Positions 29,917 to 32,760 of a stretch of 32,760 nucleotides of DNA are shown here, in pieces. This DNA comes from Candidatus Methanomethylophilaceae archaeon. GTDB taxonomy: Archaea; Thermoplasmatota; Thermoplasmata; Methanomassiliicoccales; Methanomethylophilaceae. Each line of letters begins with the position of its first letter. The stretch's first letter is position 1. The stretch covers positions 1 to 32,760 of the forward strand of contig JAFVZY010000012.1 of assembly GCA_017507885.1 (NCBI GenBank). Direction: 5' to 3'. The notes beneath the pieces are model-generated. The model was not told where the DNA came from. It was given only the letters and a program-made list of their open reading frames with translations, and made no database searches. Position numbers and translations under genes: made by a program.

Positions 29917-32403
29917 ATGCTTCCTGAGCCGATGATAGACAACATCCTCAAAATGGCCAAGATGATCCATGAGGATTACAACAGGAACAGACTGAGGGAG
30001 TACCCCGACAAACCGTTGGAATACCCCGCATGGGACGATCTCCCGTCCGATTTGAAATACTCCAACATCAGACAGGCTCAGAAGATTCCGGAGAAACTCG
30101 CACTCATAGACTGCTACATAGGCGGAGACGACGCGGATGCCGTGACCTCCTTCACCGAGGAGGAGGTCGAGATCATGTCCATCAAGGAACACGACCTCTG
30201 GGTGGAGGAGAGGGAATCCAACGGTTGGGTCTATGCGCCGGTCAAGAACGTCGAAAGGAAGGAATCCCCCTACATCGCACCCTGGGAGCAGATTCCCGAA
30301 AGAATAAAGGAATACGACAGGGAACCCACCAGGAACATCATCCGCCTGGTCAACGCCGTCGGCCTCAATGTGTGCAGGCATCCCAGAAAGGACGAGGCCA
30401 TCCCGGAATTCAGATTCCACAAGGGCCGTGACGCCCCGCTCATCATATCCGTCTCCGGACACATCGACATCCGTCCGGAGGATGCGGAACGCGCAGGGGA
30501 ATCGTTCGGGAGACTCGTGGGGATGCTGAAGGAATCCTACCCGAACACGGGGATCATCGTCATGACCGCCCTGGCCGAGGGTTCCGACCGCATCATCGCA
30601 AGGAAGGCCATGGAACTCGGATTGAACATCGCCCCCGTGTTCCCGTTCGAACGGGAGGCGTACATCAGGACGTTCAAAGGGATCGGATATGCGGACGTGG
30701 CCGAATCCGTCGCGGATTTCGATTCGATACTGTCCGATAAACGCACATACACCCCTTGCGTCCTGATCAAAAGGAGGATCAACGAGGTCCTGGGATTCCG
30801 TGCGTTGGCGGCATATCTGATTTCCAACTCCCACATCGTGGTCTCCCTGTGGAACGGCAGGAGGTCGCAATACCGCGGAGGCACCTATGACACCATCCGC
30901 ATGGCGTTCGAGGGTATAGACGACGACGTCTCGAGATACACGTCACCCCGTACGTCGTTATCGGACAACGTGGAGAACGATTCCACCCACTACCTGGACT
31001 CCCTCAACGACGCCCTCATCGCGTGGATAGGTGTCGACAGGACCTCCGATGATTCCACTGCGGACATCCCGGTCACATCCTGCATCACCGATGACGGGGG
31101 GTTGCCGGACCTGTGTTTCATCACGGAGTCGGATGAGGGGGGACAGGGGATAAGGGATCGTCTCAGGACACGTTCCGATGGGTCGGTCGACAGGCGCATC
31201 CAGATCACCGATGAGACCAGTACCCTGATCACCGAGAGGATTCCGGAGGGGTTCGACAGGTCGTTCCGCATCCTCGACAACATGAACTCCGACATCGACG
31301 GGTTCGGAACGTCCATGGACGGGATCCGCGACATCGAGCACCTGGAATACGAATCGGCCTCCGATGGGAGACGCAAGGTGCTCACCGAGATGACGGAGAG
31401 GCTCAGGGTGATGGACGGCCTGTCCCAGTCGTACAGGAGAAGGAGCAGGAAGGCCGTGGACACCATGAACGTCCTGACCGCCCTCTACACCATGCTGTTC
31501 AGCCTGTTGATCCTGTTCAACGGTTCCGCATCGGTCTCCATAGCATACACGCTCATATACGGGATCACCACCGGTCTCCTGATACTCCACAAGAAGACGG
31601 AGGAGCACGACAGGTTCGTGAACTATCGTGCCGTGGCCGAGAACATCAGGGTGGAGTACTATTGGAGCATCGTCGGGATATGCGACACGTCCTATGACAA
31701 CATCACGAACTACGTCAGCGGGGGACAGGCGTGGATGCGCACGGTGATGAAGAGCTACAGCTCCTATTTCGTCAACGATTACGCCTCGTGTTTCAACATC
31801 GACATGAGGGATCGCATGGAGTATGTCAAGAACTCCTGGATAAGGGAGCGTAAGGAGGTCAGCGAGTCCATCATCGAGAAGGAATCCCGGAAATCCAAAT
31901 TGTATGACAATGGCAACAAGATACTGTCCGTCGTGATCACGGTGATGAGCGTCATCAGCACCGTGATCGTGGTCCTGTTGCTCAACGACTTCAGCGACAC
32001 CATCCTGACCTATGAGGATTCCATCAATTCCATGGAGATCCTGATCAGTGAATTCACGATACTGAAGATATTCATGATCATACTGATCAACGCATCGTCC
32101 CTTCTGATGATGAGGAAGAATCAGCTCAATTTCGTGGAGGATGGAAGCATGAGCGCGGCGAGCATGATCTTCTCCAAATCGTTGATGAAGATGGACAAGA
32201 CGCAGAACACGTCCGATTCGGTCATCATGCAACGCAACCTCAACATCATACATGAACTGGGATTGTTCGCGATAGGCGAGAACAACAACTGGGTGCGTGA
32301 ATCCGAGAGGAAGGACTATCGGAAGGGTGCGAAACTTGTGGATGTGGTGAACAGAAGATCCAAAAACTCCGATGCGGGAAATCATCTCCATGATTCGGAT
32401 TGA
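29917..32403 (+). CDS. RyR - SLOG - SLATT membrane protein
   Basis: Three parts are visible in about 828 residues. Residues 1-155 hold two RyR-like segments: MIHEDYNRNRL with AWDDLPSDLKYSNIRQAQKI, and IKEHDLWVEERESNGWVYAP with YIAPWEQIPERIKEYDR. Residues about 172-345 resemble a SLOG nucleotide-binding Rossmann fold: PLIISVSGHIDI, then IIVMTALAEGSDRIIARKAM and NIAPVFPFEREAYI, and later NSHIVVSLWNG. From about 490 a SLATT-type effector follows: a helix RRRSRKAVDTMN, hydrophobic pair TALYTMLFSLLILF and TLIYGITTGLLIL, the motif YRAVAENIRVEYYW, then more hydrophobic segments near 668-690 and 715-735. SLOG proteins bind nucleotide-derived signals and SLATT is a predicted membrane-pore effector. 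Start ATG 29917 fits the TATA box; 29905 is possible. Confidence 0.8.
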   Translation: MLPEPMIDNILKMAKMIHEDYNRNRLREYPDKPLEYPAWDDLPSDLKYSNIRQAQKIPEKLALIDCYIGGDDADAVTSFTEEEVEIMSIKEHDLWVEERESNGWVYAPVKNVERKESPYIAPWEQIPERIKEYDREPTRNIIRLVNAVGLNVCRHPRKDEAIPEFRFHKGRDAPLIISVSGHIDIRPEDAERAGESFGRLVGMLKESYPNTGIIVMTALAEGSDRIIARKAMELGLNIAPVFPFEREAYIRTFKGIGYADVAESVADFDSILSDKRTYTPCVLIKRRINEVLGFRALAAYLISNSHIVVSLWNGRRSQYRGGTYDTIRMAFEGIDDDVSRYTSPRTSLSDNVENDSTHYLDSLNDALIAWIGVDRTSDDSTADIPVTSCITDDGGLPDLCFITESDEGGQGIRDRLRTRSDGSVDRRIQITDETSTLITERIPEGFDRSFRILDNMNSDIDGFGTSMDGIRDIEHLEYESASDGRRKVLTEMTERLRVMDGLSQSYRRRSRKAVDTMNVLTALYTMLFSLLILFNGSASVSIAYTLIYGITTGLLILHKKTEEHDRFVNYRAVAENIRVEYYWSIVGICDTSYDNITNYVSGGQAWMRTVMKSYSSYFVNDYASCFNIDMRDRMEYVKNSWIRERKEVSESIIEKESRKSKLYDNGNKILSVVITVMSVISTVIVVLLLNDFSDTILTYEDSINSMEILISEFTILKIFMIILINASSLLMMRKNQLNFVEDGSMSAASMIFSKSLMKMDKTQNTSDSVIMQRNLNIIHELGLFAIGENNNWVRESERKDYRKGAKLVDVVNRRSKNSDAGNHLHDSD

Positions 32404-32546
32404 AGGGATCGATCAGGCGACGGAGTCGATTGCTCTTTGGATAAACACTCCTGACATCATACAACCAATTTTTACTAAAGATATATAAACATGTACTTTT
32501 ATAATATAGAAAACGAATTTCACATCAATGATGGGGAGGTCGGCAT
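32404..32546 (+). promoter_or_regulatory. AT-rich gap with promoter and strong ribosome binding site
   Basis: The gap turns AT-rich after about 32460. AGATATATAAAC (32478-32490) is a TATA candidate and GGGGAGGT (32533-32540) is a strong ribosome binding site seven bases before ATG 32547. No other structure is seen. Confidence 0.45.
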
Positions 32547-32652
32547 ATGCATGAAACAGAATGGGGATTGTATAGACACCTTATGCCTGACGATTCCAAA
32601 GAATCAAAACATGAATTCTACTTAAGTTTCCCTGAAAATGCACTATACCCGC
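32547..32652 (+). pseudogene. 5' fragment of an AT-rich gene
   Basis: ATG 32547 follows a strong ribosome binding site and opens MHETEWGLYRHLMPDDSKES, KHEFYLSFPENALYPL. After about 32652 the sequence becomes GC-rich and the frame only mirrors the minus-strand gene that begins there, so the true reading probably ended or was cut at that joint. I do not recognise the protein. Signals for expression are intact, which suggests a once-active gene interrupted by the neighbouring element. Confidence 0.4.
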
Positions 32653-32760
32653 TCAATTCCCAGGAACCTTCGGGACACCCTTGTCGGACCGGGTCTTGCG
32701 GGGTTTCGTATCCTTGCTGCCTTTGGGTCTACCCCTCTTCTTGACCTCCACGGGGACGAC
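32653..32760 (-). CDS. C-terminal tail of a gene running off the window, Lys/Arg-rich
   Basis: The minus-strand frame is open from the window edge to TGA 32655-32653 and encodes VVPVEVKKRGRPKGSKDTKP followed by RKTRSDKGVPKVPGN. KRGRPKGSKD is an AT-hook-like basic motif often found at the ends of transposases and DNA-binding proteins of mobile elements. Only 35 residues are visible; composition matches the GC-rich chromosome. The family cannot be named from this piece. Confidence 0.5.
   Translation of the reverse strand, partial: VVPVEVKKRGRPKGSKDTKPRKTRSDKGVPKVPGN

Noticed and set aside
30958-32391. A 477-residue open frame on the minus strand
   Set aside because: Antisense shadow of the RyR-SLOG-SLATT gene; no motifs.

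Overview
The window looks like chromosomal DNA of an archaeon, most likely of the order Methanomassiliicoccales (Thermoplasmata). Evidence for Archaea is seen directly: archaeal SRP54 overlapping a TrmY gene, a DUF2116 protein, a COG1340 coiled-coil protein, and TATA boxes about 25-30 bases upstream of many start codons, which points to leaderless mRNAs. All 25 chromosomal reading frames I could check end in TGA. That bias fits a lineage where TAG is freed for pyrrolysine, but the order assignment is inference; no pyl or methanogenesis gene is present.

Layout. 1-1166: a group II intron on the minus strand with both ribozyme ends but a frameshifted, internally deleted reverse transcriptase. 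1406-4003: an AAA/DUF4143 ATPase, a 58-residue winged-helix remnant, a tiny zinc-ribbon protein and a decayed metallopeptidase-like gene. 4191-10753: a scarred restriction/mobile region. The N-terminal nuclease domain of a type I restriction HsdR subunit runs in frame into an AT-rich module of DUF4379 zinc-ribbon repeats with an embedded Vsr/DUF559-like nuclease domain. The module is broken by stops (three are in-frame TAG), split by an IS1634-like element with a 7-bp target duplication, and ends against a 5'-truncated tyrosine recombinase. A tRNA-Ala(CGC) follows.

11308-15821 is a redox neighbourhood: a double-rubredoxin protein and a two-cluster ferredoxin (overlap-coupled), two tandem peroxiredoxins, an MFS transporter and a pyridoxamine-phosphate-oxidase-like flavoprotein. 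15942-18724 holds a missed 57-residue membrane protein directly after purB, and a highly biased coiled-coil protein. A candidate small RNA or leader (18835-18912) precedes srp54.

18964-26778 is a compact co-directional run: srp54, trmY, a DUF2116 membrane protein, a CoaD-like/DUF84 fusion, a GlcD-type flavoprotein dehydrogenase with EtfB and EtfA (a probable Etf-linked lactate/2-hydroxyacid dehydrogenase complex), and a HAD hydrolase fused to a chloramphenicol-acetyltransferase-like domain. Most junctions are ATGA overlaps.

26756-32403 carries the best candidate for an undescribed system. Two large genes are transcribed outward from a 92-bp divergent promoter: a DUF4062-STAND NTPase-TPR protein of 1022 residues, and a RyR-SLOG-SLATT membrane protein of about 828 residues. 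The domain sets suggest a sensor/NTPase switch paired with a nucleotide-gated membrane effector, i.e. a putative antiviral or abortive-response module. The last 350 bases contain a truncated AT-rich gene start and the basic C-terminal tail of another gene running off the window.
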